Source: Aerococcaceae bacterium zg-1292 (GTDB taxonomy: Bacteria; Bacillota; Bacilli; Lactobacillales; Aerococcaceae). From it: DNA of 64,000 nucleotides. The position numbers were made by a program, and so were the translations under genes. The notes under the pieces were generated by a model. The model was not told the DNA's origin. It made no database searches and worked only from the letters and a program-made list of their open reading frames with translations. Below are positions 7,732-19,561 of the stretch, piece after piece. The stretch spans positions 1,409,001 through 1,473,000 of the forward strand of contig CP065955.1 in assembly GCA_016126655.1 (NCBI GenBank). Reading direction: 5' to 3'. How positions within the stretch are numbered: the stretch's first letter is position 1; every line of letters starts with the position of its first letter.

Positions 7732-9558
7732 TTATTCATCATCCATTTGTAAAATCGCCATAAAGGCTTCTTGAGGTACTTCAACGGACCCCACTTGTTT
7801 CATACGTTTTTTACCTTCTTTTTGTTTCTCTAATAATTTTTTACGACGAGAGACATCCCCACCATATAATTTTGCAGTAACGTCTTTACGCAAGGCTTTA
7901 ATATTGGTACGCGCCAAAATCTTTTGACCGACTGCTGCTTGAATCGGCACTTCAAATAATTGGCGTGGAATAATACCACGTAATTTTTCAACCAACTCAC
8001 GCCCACGATTATAAGCAAAATCTTTGTGCACAATCATACTAAAGGCATCAATTAAATCATTGTTTAATAAAATATCTAATTTTACTAAGTTGGATGGTTT
8101 ATAGCCGATAATCTCATAATCTAATGAGGCATAACCTTTTGTATTTGATTTTAATTTATCAAAGAAATCATAAATAATTTCAGCCATCGGTAATTCATAG
8201 ACGACATTGACACGATAATCATCTAAATAATCCATCGTAATAAAATTACCACGTTTGCGCTGACCAATATCCATAACTGCACCGACATATTCATTCGGTA
8301 CCATAATGCTTGCTTTAACATATGGCTCTAAAATTTGATCAACTTCCGTAGCTGGTGGCATCGCTGATGGGTTATCCACAATCACTTCTTCGCCATTGGT
8401 CTTAATAACACGATAAATAACTGAAGGTGCTGTCGTAATTAAATCAATATCAAATTCACGTTCTAAACGCTCTTGAATCACATCCATATGTAACAACCCT
8501 AAAAATCCTGTACGGAATCCAAAACCTAAAGCTTGTGATGTTTCAGCTTCAAATTGTAAGGCCGCATCATTTAACTGTAATTTCTCCAATGCATCACGTA
8601 AATCATTATATTCATTCGATTCAACTGGATATAACCCTGCATATACCATCGGGTTCATTTTACGGTAACCATCTAATGGTTCACTAGCTGGATTATTCGC
8701 AGATGTAATTGTGTCCCCGACGCGTGTATCTTGAATCGTTTTAATGCTTGCTGTTACATAGCCAACATCACCAACCATTAAATAATCACGTTTAATCGGT
8801 TTTGGTGAGAAGACACCAACTTCAACTACTTCAAATTCTTTACCGTTACTCATCAAACGAATTTTATCACCTGGCTTCACCGTTCCGTTCACAATACGGA
8901 TATTTAACACCACGCCACGATAACTATCGTAAGCAGAGTCAAAAATTAATGCTTGCAGTGGTGCTTCTAAATCTCCAGTCGGAGCTGGTACTTTTTCCAC
9001 AATTTGCTCTAAAATTTCGGCGATACCGATACCGGATTTTGCTGAGGCAAAAACGGCTTCACTGGCATCAATACCGATAACATCTTCAATTTCTCCTTGA
9101 ACCCGTTCAGGGTCAGCCGCTGGTAAATCAATTTTATTGATGACTGGTAAAATTTCCAAATCATTATCCAATGCTAAATAGACATTCGCTAAGGTTTGGG
9201 CTTCAATTCCTTGTGCTGCATCGACAACGAGTAATGCCCCCTCACACGCCGCTAATGACCGTGAGACTTCATACGTAAAGTCGACGTGTCCCGGTGTGTC
9301 AATTAAATGGAATATATATTCTTCGCCATCATTAGCTTTATAAGCTAATTCAACGGCATTTAATTTAATAGTAATACCACGTTCGCGCTCTAAATCCATT
9401 GAATCGAGCAATTGTTCTTGCATTTCACGCTCAGAAACAGTTTCCGTTTGTTGTAAAATCCGGTCGGCTAAAGTTGATTTCCCGTGGTCAATATGGGCGA
9501 TAATTGAAAAATTTCGTATTTTTTTTTGTCGTTGTTTCATTTCATCTAATAAAGACAT
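7732..9558 (-). CDS. lepA: Elongation factor 4 (LepA), ribosome back-translocase GTPase
   Basis: This 608-residue translational GTPase acts on stalled ribosomes. The G1 motif [10 protein letters not shown]2 region RERGITIK, G3 DTPGHVDF, G4 NKIDLP and SAK of G5 are all present. EF-G-like domains II, III and V follow, and then the LepA-specific C-terminal domain ([46 protein letters not shown]). Length is normal. The ATG at 9558 follows GAAGGAAG. It stands alone, with its own terminator. Confidence 0.98.
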   Translation of the reverse strand: MSLLDEMKQRQKKIRNFSIIAHIDHGKSTLADRILQQTETVSEREMQEQLLDSMDLERERGITIKLNAVELAYKANDGEEYIFHLIDTPGHVDFTYEVSRSLAACEGALLVVDAAQGIEAQTLANVYLALDNDLEILPVINKIDLPAADPERVQGEIEDVIGIDASEAVFASAKSGIGIAEILEQIVEKVPAPTGDLEAPLQALIFDSAYDSYRGVVLNIRIVNGTVKPGDKIRLMSNGKEFEVVEVGVFSPKPIKRDYLMVGDVGYVTASIKTIQDTRVGDTITSANNPASEPLDGYRKMNPMVYAGLYPVESNEYNDLRDALEKLQLNDAALQFEAETSQALGFGFRTGFLGLLHMDVIQERLEREFDIDLITTAPSVIYRVIKTNGEEVIVDNPSAMPPATEVDQILEPYVKASIMVPNEYVGAVMDIGQRKRGNFITMDYLDDYRVNVVYELPMAEIIYDFFDKLKSNTKGYASLDYEIIGYKPSNLVKLDILLNNDLIDAFSMIVHKDFAYNRGRELVEKLRGIIPRQLFEVPIQAAVGQKILARTNIKALRKDVTAKLYGGDVSRRKKLLEKQKEGKKRMKQVGSVEVPQEAFMAILQMDDE

Positions 9559-9715
9559 GTGTGTTTCACTTCCTTCTTGCTAGTTCGTATTATCTATCGT
9601 TAACATTATAACTTGTCATTAACTAGCTTTTTACATACAGACTTATATTAACAAATTTTTTTCATAATAGATAGTAATTTATGATGTTTTTGGTGATAGC
9701 TTCAATATTTCTATA

Positions 9716-9786
9716 CAAAAAGACGATGCAACCATCGTGTAAACAAGGCGTCTGCCTCTTGTTAAAGTCGATGATTGTATCGTCTC
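9716..9786 (-). terminator. Branched terminator at the end of the PTS operon
   Basis: GACGATGCAACCATCG and CGATGATTGTATCGTC form an outer stem, inside which AACAAGGCG and its partner (CTCTTGTT) form a second stem. On the minus strand the structure is followed by TTTTTGTAT. It lies about 45 bases after the last small frame of the operon. Confidence 0.65.
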
Positions 9787-9830
9787 ATAAGTTTTGAATG
9801 ATTTCGTCAAAGTAATAATTACTGTATAAA

Positions 9831-9956
9831 TTATTTAACGGTATCAGATAAGTCAAAATTGAAAACTATTTTCAGCAACCAATCTAAGACAAATATGCCG
9901 ATAAGGACCACAATTACTATTAGTATGGTATGGCGTTTTTGAAAATTAATTTCCAT
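9831..9956 (-). CDS. Possible small single-pass membrane peptide
   Basis: A 41-residue frame from ATG 9956 encodes a short polar N-terminus, one strong hydrophobic helix (about residues 9-31, ILIVIVVLIGIFVLDWLL) and a short acidic tail ending DLSDTVK. An upstream in-frame start at 10085 would extend it into the kinase gene with unconvincing sequence. The ribosome site is weak (GGATG about 10 bases upstream). It sits between the kinase stop and the operon terminator, so it may be co-transcribed. No family is recognised. Confidence 0.4.
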   Translation of the reverse strand: MEINFQKRHTILIVIVVLIGIFVLDWLLKIVFNFDLSDTVK

Positions 9957-10074
9957 TATGCTACATCCATCTTCTGGTACACTCGGTAGTTCTGATATCC
10001 ACTTCAATTGAATCTTAAAGCACCTCATAACTTCTGTGATTTCAGTACTTTGAATACTCGTGTTCAGATGATAT

Positions 10075-11448
10075 TTAGTTACCATTTAAACGCAATTGAT
10101 AATTATCTAATGCTTTCACAAAACGCTGAAAATCTTTAGCGAAAATATTAGCGTTATTTGGAATATAGGTCTGAAAATCCAATGTATCTGCAACGTATTC
10201 AATCAACTGCATTGACCCGATTGTTTCAATATTTGGTTGTTGCGCCACTAACAATGGTAGTTGTAAGACATCTGCTAATAGTTGGCACAGTGCTATATTT
10301 TGTGTCAAACCACCCGTCAACGCAATTTGGTCAAAGCTGACAAGGGACTGTAAATTTCGTACATTGACTTTAATATTAAATAATACACCAATAATCATTG
10401 AAAATACTTCTTGTTCTGTCGTCCATTGTTCTACCAACGGTATCAATTGTTCCTGAGCGCCATCCTGCCATATTGGCGCCCGCTCACCATAAACATAAGG
10501 TAAAAATATGAGACTAATACTTGGTCGCTGCTGGATTAATTCCGTGATTGCTGACCAATTCAACTGATATTTTTGTCGAATCCACTCCAAAACATTGCCG
10601 GCATTATTACTTGGTAGTCCAACAATATATTGCGTCTCGTCCACTGAATAAGCAAAATTTTGTATTATCGTATCCAGTTGAACCGCTCGTGTCAATACAC
10701 GTACCGCATGACTCGTCCCTAATGACAAGACAGCTGTATTTTCCAGTACGCTATAAGCACCATTTGAGGATACGCCATCACTAAACCCTGCAAATACATG
10801 ACAATCTTGATACCTTTTGCATGGGAAAGCCTCACGTCCTTGTACAATCGTCGGTAATTGATTTTCGGTCAAACCAATAGTTTGCAACAGCGACGTTTCC
10901 CATGACAAAGTCTGGTAATTCATCAGTCCACTACTAGCGGCACAAGATACATCAATCATCCATTGATTGGTTAAATGATACAACAATAAATCTTTAATGG
11001 AAGCAACTTTACCTTTAAACTGATGACCAAGCAGCGACTGCAACTTATAATAGGGATTCATAATATGTGCCGGCGTGCCGGTTAATAGATAAGTTGCTGC
11101 TTGTTGCTCTTTAGGAATCGCCGCCAAAACATCTGCACCTGTGCGGTCCGCCCATGTATAAATGTCACTCAAAGGCTGTAATTGGGTATCAACCAAAATC
11201 ACACTGTGCATCGCACACGTTAAGATAATATCAAACGACTGTAACTGATAGCGTTCAACAAGTTGTTGAATTAATGAATCAAAGGCTGACAATAATTCTT
11301 GCCAAGACATTTGATAATGCTGACTATCAATCCGGTGATGTACATAAGTGTAATCAACAGTATCGATGACCGTTCTATCGTTCAAATACGTTGCTTTTAA
11401 GTTGGTTGTCCCAATATCGACACTAATGATGGATGGCTTCAGATTCAT
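10075..11448 (-). CDS. gntK: FGGY-family sugar kinase, probably gluconate kinase
   Basis: This 457-residue protein has the FGGY carbohydrate kinase layout. It shows an N-terminal ATPase motif ISVDIGTTNLKATYL, a TWADRTGADVL segment, SSGLMNYQTLSWETSLL, and the C-terminal ALTGGLTQNIALCQLLADVL nucleotide-binding motif. The family phosphorylates gluconate, xylulose, glycerol or similar polyols. The adjacent 6-phosphogluconate dehydrogenase makes D-gluconate the best substrate guess, giving 6-phosphogluconate. The ATG at 11448 follows TTGGAGG and overlaps the dehydrogenase gene by 26 bases, so the two are probably translationally coupled. Xylulokinase is the main alternative. Confidence 0.8.
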   Translation of the reverse strand: MNLKPSIISVDIGTTNLKATYLNDRTVIDTVDYTYVHHRIDSQHYQMSWQELLSAFDSLIQQLVERYQLQSFDIILTCAMHSVILVDTQLQPLSDIYTWADRTGADVLAAIPKEQQAATYLLTGTPAHIMNPYYKLQSLLGHQFKGKVASIKDLLLYHLTNQWMIDVSCAASSGLMNYQTLSWETSLLQTIGLTENQLPTIVQGREAFPCKRYQDCHVFAGFSDGVSSNGAYSVLENTAVLSLGTSHAVRVLTRAVQLDTIIQNFAYSVDETQYIVGLPSNNAGNVLEWIRQKYQLNWSAITELIQQRPSISLIFLPYVYGERAPIWQDGAQEQLIPLVEQWTTEQEVFSMIIGVLFNIKVNVRNLQSLVSFDQIALTGGLTQNIALCQLLADVLQLPLLVAQQPNIETIGSMQLIEYVADTLDFQTYIPNNANIFAKDFQRFVKALDNYQLRLNGN

Positions 11449-12328
11449 TGTGGCCTCCAAAATTATAACGCATAGCTGATAACGCACGATGTCCTAATTT
11501 ATCTTGAATATGTGTAGAATTTCGTTCATTCAAAGCTTGATAAATTACAGGTACCGGAACAGATGAATCAATTGCTTCTTTTACCATCCAATTTGCTTCT
11601 CCGGAAGCATATACTTTTTCACTAAATTCTTTCAAACTAACATCTTTATTTAATTCTTGGAAGATATTATTCATTAATGATGAACTAATTATTGAGCCAT
11701 GAGCCCAATTTTTTGTTACTGTAGCCAAATTATATGAGTAGTTATTTTGTGAGGATAATAGTTGTAACCCTTCTGCTATTGACTGCATCATTCCGTATTC
11801 GATCCCATTATGAACCATCTTTAAATAATGACCACTTCCAACTTTTTCATAGAACTCAAAGCCATCAGTAACACATAATTTTCTAAGTAATTTATGGATT
11901 TTTATATCTTCGTCTGTTGAATTACCTAACATCATACAAGCGCCATTAAGTGCTCCAAACATACCACCAGAAAGACCACAATCCATATACTTAATACCAT
12001 TCTTTTCTAGTACTTTAGCATTTTGTTGAGAGGTTTTAAAATATGAATTTGAAAAATCAATGACAATATCTCCAGCTGCTAAATAATCAACTAACGATGA
12101 AATCATCTGATTTGTCACTGCTCCACTCGGTAATAATAGCATCACTAAATGTTGTTTCTCTGCTTCAAACAAATGTTCCAATTTTTCAACCAAAACGAAA
12201 TTATCATTTGTGTAACCATTAACTCTTTTTAAATCAATATCATACCCATACACATATTCATTATTTCTATTCAAATTTTTGACAAGATTCAATCCCATTT
12301 TGCCTAACCCAATAACTATATTTTTCAT
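11423..12328 (-). CDS. 6-phosphogluconate dehydrogenase, short YqeC/GntZ-type
   Basis: This 301-residue enzyme of the 6-phosphogluconate/beta-hydroxyacid dehydrogenase family oxidatively decarboxylates 6-phosphogluconate to ribulose 5-phosphate. The Rossmann motif GLGKMGLNL opens the protein. The substrate loop CGLSGG and the catalytic HYLKMVHNGIEYG (Lys, His, Asn, Glu, Tyr) are intact. The size is that of the short, typically NAD-linked form rather than the long pentose-phosphate form. One oddity is that the usual DGGNS motif reads DFSNS here. It lies between the phospho-beta-glucosidase and kinase genes in the PTS operon. Confidence 0.9.
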   Translation of the reverse strand: MKNIVIGLGKMGLNLVKNLNRNNEYVYGYDIDLKRVNGYTNDNFVLVEKLEHLFEAEKQHLVMLLLPSGAVTNQMISSLVDYLAAGDIVIDFSNSYFKTSQQNAKVLEKNGIKYMDCGLSGGMFGALNGACMMLGNSTDEDIKIHKLLRKLCVTDGFEFYEKVGSGHYLKMVHNGIEYGMMQSIAEGLQLLSSQNNYSYNLATVTKNWAHGSIISSSLMNNIFQELNKDVSLKEFSEKVYASGEANWMVKEAIDSSVPVPVIYQALNERNSTHIQDKLGHRALSAMRYNFGGHNESEAIHH

Positions 12329-12379
12329 TTTATCCTCCTAAAAAAGTCATCTACAGTATTTCTATATAAACTTTTTTAA

Positions 12380-14127
<1,748 letters not shown>

Positions 14128-14135
14128 CTTGCTAC

Positions 14136-14456
14136 CTACTCAACATTCATTAATGTTTTAGCATAATCTAAAACATTTTTTCCATTCATCGTTCCATAAT
14201 CTTGTGGCTTAATCACACTAATTGGAATATCCAATCCAACTAATTCTTTATTATAAGTAGATTCTAGATATCTAACTTGAGGACCTAATAATATGACATC
14301 CGTTTTGTTTTCTTTCACATAGTTTAATGCTTCTGTTGACCCTATCGCGCGGATGTCATAAGATAGTCCTTCTTTTTGAGCTTCTTCTTTCATTTTTGCT
14401 ACTAACATACTAGTACTCATACCGGCAGAACAAACTAATACGATATTTTTTTCCAT
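14136..14456 (-). CDS. PTS lactose/cellobiose-type IIB component
   Basis: This 106-residue protein has the IIB phosphotyrosine-phosphatase-like fold. The phosphorylated cysteine is Cys9 in IVLVCSAGMSTSMLV, the classical P-loop-like motif. It passes phosphate from IIA to the sugar bound by IIC. Length is normal. It lies 12 bases from the IIC gene. Confidence 0.95.
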   Translation of the reverse strand: MEKNIVLVCSAGMSTSMLVAKMKEEAQKEGLSYDIRAIGSTEALNYVKENKTDVILLGPQVRYLESTYNKELVGLDIPISVIKPQDYGTMNGKNVLDYAKTLMNVE

Positions 14457-14468
14457 AATTTTTCACTC

Positions 14469-15782
14469 CTAAACTTTTTTATCTTGAATAACTGAACGGT
14501 TTGCTAATTGCACAAAAGGCAAATAAATTAATACTGACAAAATAATACAGAACAACTGAGTTATCACAGCACCTAAATTCCCTGCTGTTGCTATATATGC
14601 ATTAATTAACGCTGGAACTGGCCATGGAACCATCACAACTGCTTTTGCTGCGAAACCAAGTGATGTCGCAAAATAACCAATAGTTCCTGTTATTAAAGGT
14701 GTAAGAATAAACGGAATTGCTAATATTGGATTTAACATAATTGGTAAGCCATAAATTAATGGTTCATTGATATTAAAAATACCAGGAACAAAAGATAATT
14801 TTGCAATTTCACGATAATCTTCTCTTTTGGACACTAAGAAAATAGCAATTAATAATCCTAATGTACCACCTGATCCACCATATACCATAAAAATATCCCA
14901 AAATGGCATATTTATAATATTTGGCACTGCATCTCCAGCTTCAAATGCGACTGTATTCACAGCAATAGCTGATAGTAATAATGGCTCACGTATCGGTTTA
15001 ATCATCTGCATTCCGTGGATACCAATCACCCAAAAGATTTGAGCAATTAACATTAATAATAATATACCTGGTAAACCTTGAATTAAACCTTCAAGCGGTT
15101 TTTGAACAAGTGAATAAATGATATCATATGCGTATAAACCAGTTGATGCTTTAATCGTAAATCCGATAACTGCCATTATAAGTACTGTGATAACTGTTGG
15201 AACTAATCTTGAAAAACTATCCGATACAGTCTGAGGGACTGTTCCGGGCAATTTAATTTTTAATTTATCCTGTTCCCCTAACCAAGTAAATAATTCGATG
15301 GAAATCACAGCTGCTAACATCCCTAAGAATAATCCCTTTGGATCAGAATACTGACGAGCTAATACATTTGTAATAGTAAAAGCTTGTTCTTGTCCTTCTG
15401 GTAAATACTCCGTGAACGTTGGATTTAATGTCAAATATGACATTAAGGCAACTACCCCAGGAAAGACGCCATTTATTTTATTTAGTTTTGCAACTTCAAT
15501 ACCTAATAGAAACACAACATAAATCGTCAAGAAATTCATTGTAAAATAGTTAATTGTTTGACTGATAGGCTTAAGTTGCTCTAAAAATGACAATGCAGAA
15601 ATCTGTGCTAAACCATTTGTTGAGTCAAAAACAACCGAAGAAAACAAAGTGGCAAAAGCGCCAGTAATAATTACTGGTAATAGTGCTGCAAATGTATTTT
15701 TAATTGCGATTATGTACTTTTGGTTGTTTATTTTTTCAGCAACTTTATTTAATACACTTACTGATTTATCAAAAAAACTCAT
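14469..15782 (-). CDS. PTS lactose/cellobiose/lichenan-type IIC permease
   Basis: This 437-residue membrane protein has about ten hydrophobic segments and forms the sugar channel. Family features are the N-terminal LPVIITGAFATLF, the conserved central GIHGMQMIKPI motif and FNINEPLIYGLPIMLNP, where the Asn-Glu pair contacts the sugar. Family membership is clear, but which beta-glucoside it carries cannot be read from sequence. It follows the regulator gene by 17 bases. Confidence 0.95.
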   Translation of the reverse strand: MSFFDKSVSVLNKVAEKINNQKYIIAIKNTFAALLPVIITGAFATLFSSVVFDSTNGLAQISALSFLEQLKPISQTINYFTMNFLTIYVVFLLGIEVAKLNKINGVFPGVVALMSYLTLNPTFTEYLPEGQEQAFTITNVLARQYSDPKGLFLGMLAAVISIELFTWLGEQDKLKIKLPGTVPQTVSDSFSRLVPTVITVLIMAVIGFTIKASTGLYAYDIIYSLVQKPLEGLIQGLPGILLLMLIAQIFWVIGIHGMQMIKPIREPLLLSAIAVNTVAFEAGDAVPNIINMPFWDIFMVYGGSGGTLGLLIAIFLVSKREDYREIAKLSFVPGIFNINEPLIYGLPIMLNPILAIPFILTPLITGTIGYFATSLGFAAKAVVMVPWPVPALINAYIATAGNLGAVITQLFCIILSVLIYLPFVQLANRSVIQDKKV

Positions 15783-15799
15783 TTTAATTCTCCTTACTT

Positions 15800-17743
15800 T
15801 TATAAATATTCAAATATCTTTTTCAATTGATATAAACTCGGTTTTGCAGTAAATTGTAAAATCAAATCTTCATTAAGAATAAAATTTGATATTTTATCAA
15901 CAATATTAGAAAAATATTCAGCACTAAATTTTGATGGCGATAACAGAATAATCAACTTTACTCTCTTATTGTCCCAATCTAAACCGTTAGGTAAATATGC
16001 CATTGCGATTTCTGAACTGTTTGCAATTGGGACTGCTGGATGAGGGACTGCACAAATATCACTAAACAGAACACTCCCAATTTTTTCCCTAGAATTAATT
16101 TGGGCTATCATCGTTTGATAAAAAAGTTCATTTGTGGATTCACTTAGACTTTTTACCAGCAATCCGATGACATAATCTTTGGCTAGATTATTTTGCTCGA
16201 GAACAAAAAATCTTCGGTTGTCAAAAAAATAATCAAATTCATTTTCCGCATTGATATTGACTCTCTTGGTATTTTCACCTCGTTTTTCTTTATTTCCGAT
16301 ATTAATGTATTTTCTTATTTGTTCGACATCACTTTCTGATAATAATGGTGAAACAATAAGTACTGGTACATTAAAAAATCTATTGGAAATATCAATGGTA
16401 CTTACTATCAAATCAATGCCTTCTAAATTATTTTCTTTTAACTGATAATAACTTATAACTTCAATGATATTAATATCATTAGATAATTCTTTTTCTAATC
16501 TACTTTTTAGCATTCTTGAACTCCCAATTCCAGTTGAACAGATAACTAGCACATTCATTAATTTAGAATGCGAACTTCGTTCAATTGATGCTAAAATATG
16601 CAATACTATAAAGCCCCATTCATTTTCATCGAGACTTAATGTTTTAAAGTAATCAACTAAATTAAAAGAATCCATAATTACTTGATATTCATAACTGTAT
16701 TTATTTTTAATTTCAGATAATAATGGATTGGGTAAAATGATTCCTTGTTTTACTCGCGCTTCCAGTGGTAATATATGTTGTAGTAAATTATTAACTAAAG
16801 TTGTATCAATTTCAAAATCAATAGTTGTCTTTACTATCATCAAAGCTTCGTAAATAGCATTTCGTATTGATATATTTTCGTTTTCTGATATATCGTTTAT
16901 TATATTCGTTCTGGACTGCAAATAATTGGCAATAAAATAGATTTCACTATTTGGAAAATCTGTATCAATGATATAAGAAATTCTATCGGTAATTCGCTTT
17001 GTTATTTCTAACAGTGAAGAATCTATTTGATTTATCACTAAATCATCACTCAAAATAAATCCATCGATCAATCGCTTAATGGAAAGTTGTATATGATTCG
17101 CTAAGTTTTGGATGACTAAGTCTGAAATTTTAACTTTAGCATCCCTAAATTCTTCAATTAAAATAATTAGTAATGACTCATATGGAATGAATCCACTAAA
17201 ATTTGAAATGATTGACTGATAATAATGCTCAGATGTCATAATACTCTGAATCAGAAAGCGTCTTTTTTCTAGTTCATCTCCATAGATTTTTATATTTGAT
17301 TGACTATCAATTTCAATTTTCAAATCATAATTGTCAATTTTACTTTTTATTGCGTTAATTGAATTAAGAATTGTGCTGCGACTAACATAGAGTTCATTCA
17401 TCAATCTATCCGTAGTCACTTCCTCGTTCTCCAATAAAATTCTACTGATTATATATTGCTCTCGTTCATTTGGAATATTTAAAGAAAAATTTTGCTCTAG
17501 TGAATAGATCATTTGATTAAATTTTATTCGGTCAAAAATTTCTAAAAGATAACCCTCTCCTCTTCTCATAATCAATGTTGCTCCATAATCTTTTATTTTC
17601 CCTTGAATAGTTTTTAAATATTTCCGAATTGTTTTGTCTGACTTTTTAAATAATTGACTGAGTTGGCGACTCGTCACAATTTTTTTCGGATTTTCTGCAA
17701 AATATAAGATTAAGGTTTTCTCCATTTCAGTCATGGAAAACAC
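15800..17743 (-). CDS. LicR/MtlR-type PRD transcriptional activator of the PTS operon
   Basis: This 647-residue regulator has, in order, an N-terminal helix-turn-helix (about 10-60), a second Mga/HTH-type domain (about 85-140) and two PTS regulation domains. The first PRD has ANHIQLSIKR; the second has LLQHILPLEARVKQG and IVLHILASIER. A IIB-like domain with Cys in CSTGIGSSRML and a C-terminal fructose-type IIA domain with CAVPHPAVPIAN follow. Phosphorylation of these histidines and the cysteine by HPr and IIB normally sets activity. The start is a GTG at 17743, served by AGGAGG 9 bases upstream; the next ATG is too far from that site. It is the first gene of the operon, and two cre-like sites lie upstream. 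Confidence 0.92.
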   Translation of the reverse strand: MFSMTEMEKTLILYFAENPKKIVTSRQLSQLFKKSDKTIRKYLKTIQGKIKDYGATLIMRRGEGYLLEIFDRIKFNQMIYSLEQNFSLNIPNEREQYIISRILLENEEVTTDRLMNELYVSRSTILNSINAIKSKIDNYDLKIEIDSQSNIKIYGDELEKRRFLIQSIMTSEHYYQSIISNFSGFIPYESLLIILIEEFRDAKVKISDLVIQNLANHIQLSIKRLIDGFILSDDLVINQIDSSLLEITKRITDRISYIIDTDFPNSEIYFIANYLQSRTNIINDISENENISIRNAIYEALMIVKTTIDFEIDTTLVNNLLQHILPLEARVKQGIILPNPLLSEIKNKYSYEYQVIMDSFNLVDYFKTLSLDENEWGFIVLHILASIERSSHSKLMNVLVICSTGIGSSRMLKSRLEKELSNDINIIEVISYYQLKENNLEGIDLIVSTIDISNRFFNVPVLIVSPLLSESDVEQIRKYINIGNKEKRGENTKRVNINAENEFDYFFDNRRFFVLEQNNLAKDYVIGLLVKSLSESTNELFYQTMIAQINSREKIGSVLFSDICAVPHPAVPIANSSEIAMAYLPNGLDWDNKRVKLIILLSPSKFSAEYFSNIVDKISNFILNEDLILQFTAKPSLYQLKKIFEYL

Positions 17744-17782
17744 GTTATTTTTCCTCCTCCCCTCTTTATTTATTACTATAAT

Positions 17783-17822
17783 AGATAACGTTTTCTCAGT
17801 ATAGATGATTTAGCGTTTTCAT
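17783..17822 (-). promoter_or_regulatory. Two cre-like catabolite sites upstream of the PTS operon
   Basis: On the minus strand, TGAGAAAACGTTATCT (17783-17798) and ATGAAAACGCTAAA (17809-17822) both resemble the CcpA cre consensus around a central CG. They lie 40-80 bases before the activator start. I could not identify a good -35/-10 pair here. Confidence 0.5.
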
Positions 17823-17852
17823 GTTCCGCTAAGCAAAGGAATGTTATTAATT

Positions 17853-17895
17853 CAATCAAAAAAGTCTCTACAGTGCCCAAACACCATAAAGACTT
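17853..17895 (-). terminator. Terminator of mgtE
   Basis: On the minus strand AAAAGTCTTTATGGTG pairs imperfectly with CACTGTAGAGACTTTT and is followed by TTTTTTG. It lies just past the mgtE stop. Confidence 0.7.
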
Positions 17896-17910
17896 TTCTC
17901 AATTTAACTG

Positions 17911-19272
17911 TTAAAACCCAATAATTGTCCGAGCTAACATAAAGTAAACCACTAGACTAATCGCATCAGCAATCGTTGTAATCAGTGGTGATGCCATAAT
18001 TGCAGGGTCAAGTTTTAATTTATGTGCTAACATCGGCAGTGCCCCACCGGCTAGCTTAGCACTCATCACTGAAAAAATTAATGTAATGCTGACGGTTAAT
18101 GCGATATTGGCAGGAATACGGTCAATATATATAATCTTGAAATAATTAACAATCGCTAGTGCTATCCCACACAATAATGCCACACGAAATTCTTTCCATA
18201 ATACTCGAAGCCAATCCGCGGTGGTCACATCGCTAGTGGCTAGACTACGAATAACTAAAGTGGAGCTTTGTGCACCCGAGTTCCCCCCGGTATCCATCAA
18301 CATCGGAATAAAACCTGATAGAAAAGCAATATTACTTAATAATGATTCATAACTATTAATAATTTTTTGAGTAACTGTCGCTGAAATCATTAAAATTAAC
18401 AACCAAAAAATACGGTCTTTTGCTAATTCAAAGACACTAGTACTCATGTACGGCTTTTCGTTTGGCGTAGTTGCTGCCATAATTTGGAAATCTTCCGTTG
18501 TTTCTTCTTCTAACACATCGAGCACATCATCAACGGTAATAATTCCGACAATTCTTTTTTCATTATCGACAATCGGCAAGACAGTCAAATCATATTTAGC
18601 AAATTGCTTAGCTACATCTTCTCGGTCATCCAATGTATGAGCAAATATCACATCTTCACTCATTAACGCTTTGATTTTGGTATCAACATCTGCAACAATT
18701 AATTCTCTTAAACTCAATGTGCCTTCTAAAATCCGTTTATCATCGGTCACATATAAGGTATAGATGGTTTCCTTATCAATGCCTTCACGCTTAATTTTAT
18801 CAAGCGCTTCGCGTACCGTCATTTCTTTTTTGAGCGACACATACTCAATCGTCATCATTGAGCCAGCAGATGAATCGGGGTACATCAAAAATTGATTGAT
18901 TAATTGACGTTCCGCAGCTGTCGTATGTTTTAAAATATCATTAACGACATTTGACGGCATTTCTTCTAATAAATCGACCATATCATCAAAGTACAACTCA
19001 TTTAAAATATGTTCGACCTCTTGGTCCGTTGATGCATTAATAATCGCTGTTTGTTGCTCCGTATCGAAGTTGGCGAATACAAGTGTTGCGATATCTTTCG
19101 GTAATAATCGATATAAAATCACCCCAGTTGTCGGATCCAATTCGTCAATCAAATGTGCGATATCGACTTCATTCAGATCCTTTATCAACTCAAACGCTGC
19201 TTTCATTTGTTTTTCGTTAATCAAGCCTGTGAACTGGTCACGAATTTCTTCAATTTGGTTGATTGTTTCCAT
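17911..19272 (-). CDS. mgtE: Magnesium transporter MgtE
   Basis: This 453-residue Mg2+ channel has an N-terminal superhelical domain (about 1-125, ending near MPSNVVNDIL), two CBS domains (about 130-255) and five transmembrane helices. The pore signature FIPMLMDTGGNSGAQSST is present, and the C-terminal helix region carries LDPAIMASPLITTIADA. The cytosolic domains sense Mg2+ and close the pore. The ATG at 19272 is chosen over 19287 because GGAGG lies 8 bases upstream, overlapping the earlier ATG. It is a single-gene unit with a promoter near 19392-19420. Confidence 0.97.
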   Translation of the reverse strand: METINQIEEIRDQFTGLINEKQMKAAFELIKDLNEVDIAHLIDELDPTTGVILYRLLPKDIATLVFANFDTEQQTAIINASTDQEVEHILNELYFDDMVDLLEEMPSNVVNDILKHTTAAERQLINQFLMYPDSSAGSMMTIEYVSLKKEMTVREALDKIKREGIDKETIYTLYVTDDKRILEGTLSLRELIVADVDTKIKALMSEDVIFAHTLDDREDVAKQFAKYDLTVLPIVDNEKRIVGIITVDDVLDVLEEETTEDFQIMAATTPNEKPYMSTSVFELAKDRIFWLLILMISATVTQKIINSYESLLSNIAFLSGFIPMLMDTGGNSGAQSSTLVIRSLATSDVTTADWLRVLWKEFRVALLCGIALAIVNYFKIIYIDRIPANIALTVSITLIFSVMSAKLAGGALPMLAHKLKLDPAIMASPLITTIADAISLVVYFMLARTIIGF

Positions 19273-19391
19273 CTCTATTACCTCCAATCGTTTTTTGACA
19301 TGTTTTTTATATACATCATGAAGCTAAACCATAGATAATTGAGTACATCAACGATTCAATTCTCATCATGTATAAAAAATACATATATTAT

Positions 19392-19420
19392 ATTATAACA
19401 GTTCCACGTAGGAAGCGCAA
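19392..19420 (-). promoter_or_regulatory. Promoter of mgtE
   Basis: TATAAT (plus 19392-19397) and TTGCGC (plus 19415-19420) are 17 bases apart on the minus strand. The leader of about 115 bases contains an inverted repeat (TTTTTTATACATGATGA with TCATGATGTATATAAAAAA). I do not recognise it as a known Mg2+ riboswitch. Confidence 0.6.
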
Positions 19421-19465
19421 ACAATTTTGCATCAATTAATTGATATTATTCTCACTCAACTTGTG

Positions 19466-19512
19466 AAAAAACAAAAACAAGTAAAACCTGAACGAACAGA
19501 TTTTACTTGTTA
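19466..19512 (-). terminator. Terminator of the malEFG operon
   Basis: AACAAGTAAAACCTG and CAGATTTTACTTGTT form a stem with a 5-base loop. On the minus strand it is followed by TTTTGTTTTTT. Confidence 0.85.
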
Positions 19513-19561
19513 AACAATGAATTCTAACCCCTTGTAGATCCGTCATAGTGCCGATTAACAA

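Noticed and set aside
19288-19391. Mg2+ riboswitch (M-box or ykoK type) before mgtE
   Set aside because: The leader is short and AT-rich, with only one simple inverted repeat. None of the conserved M-box blocks are visible.
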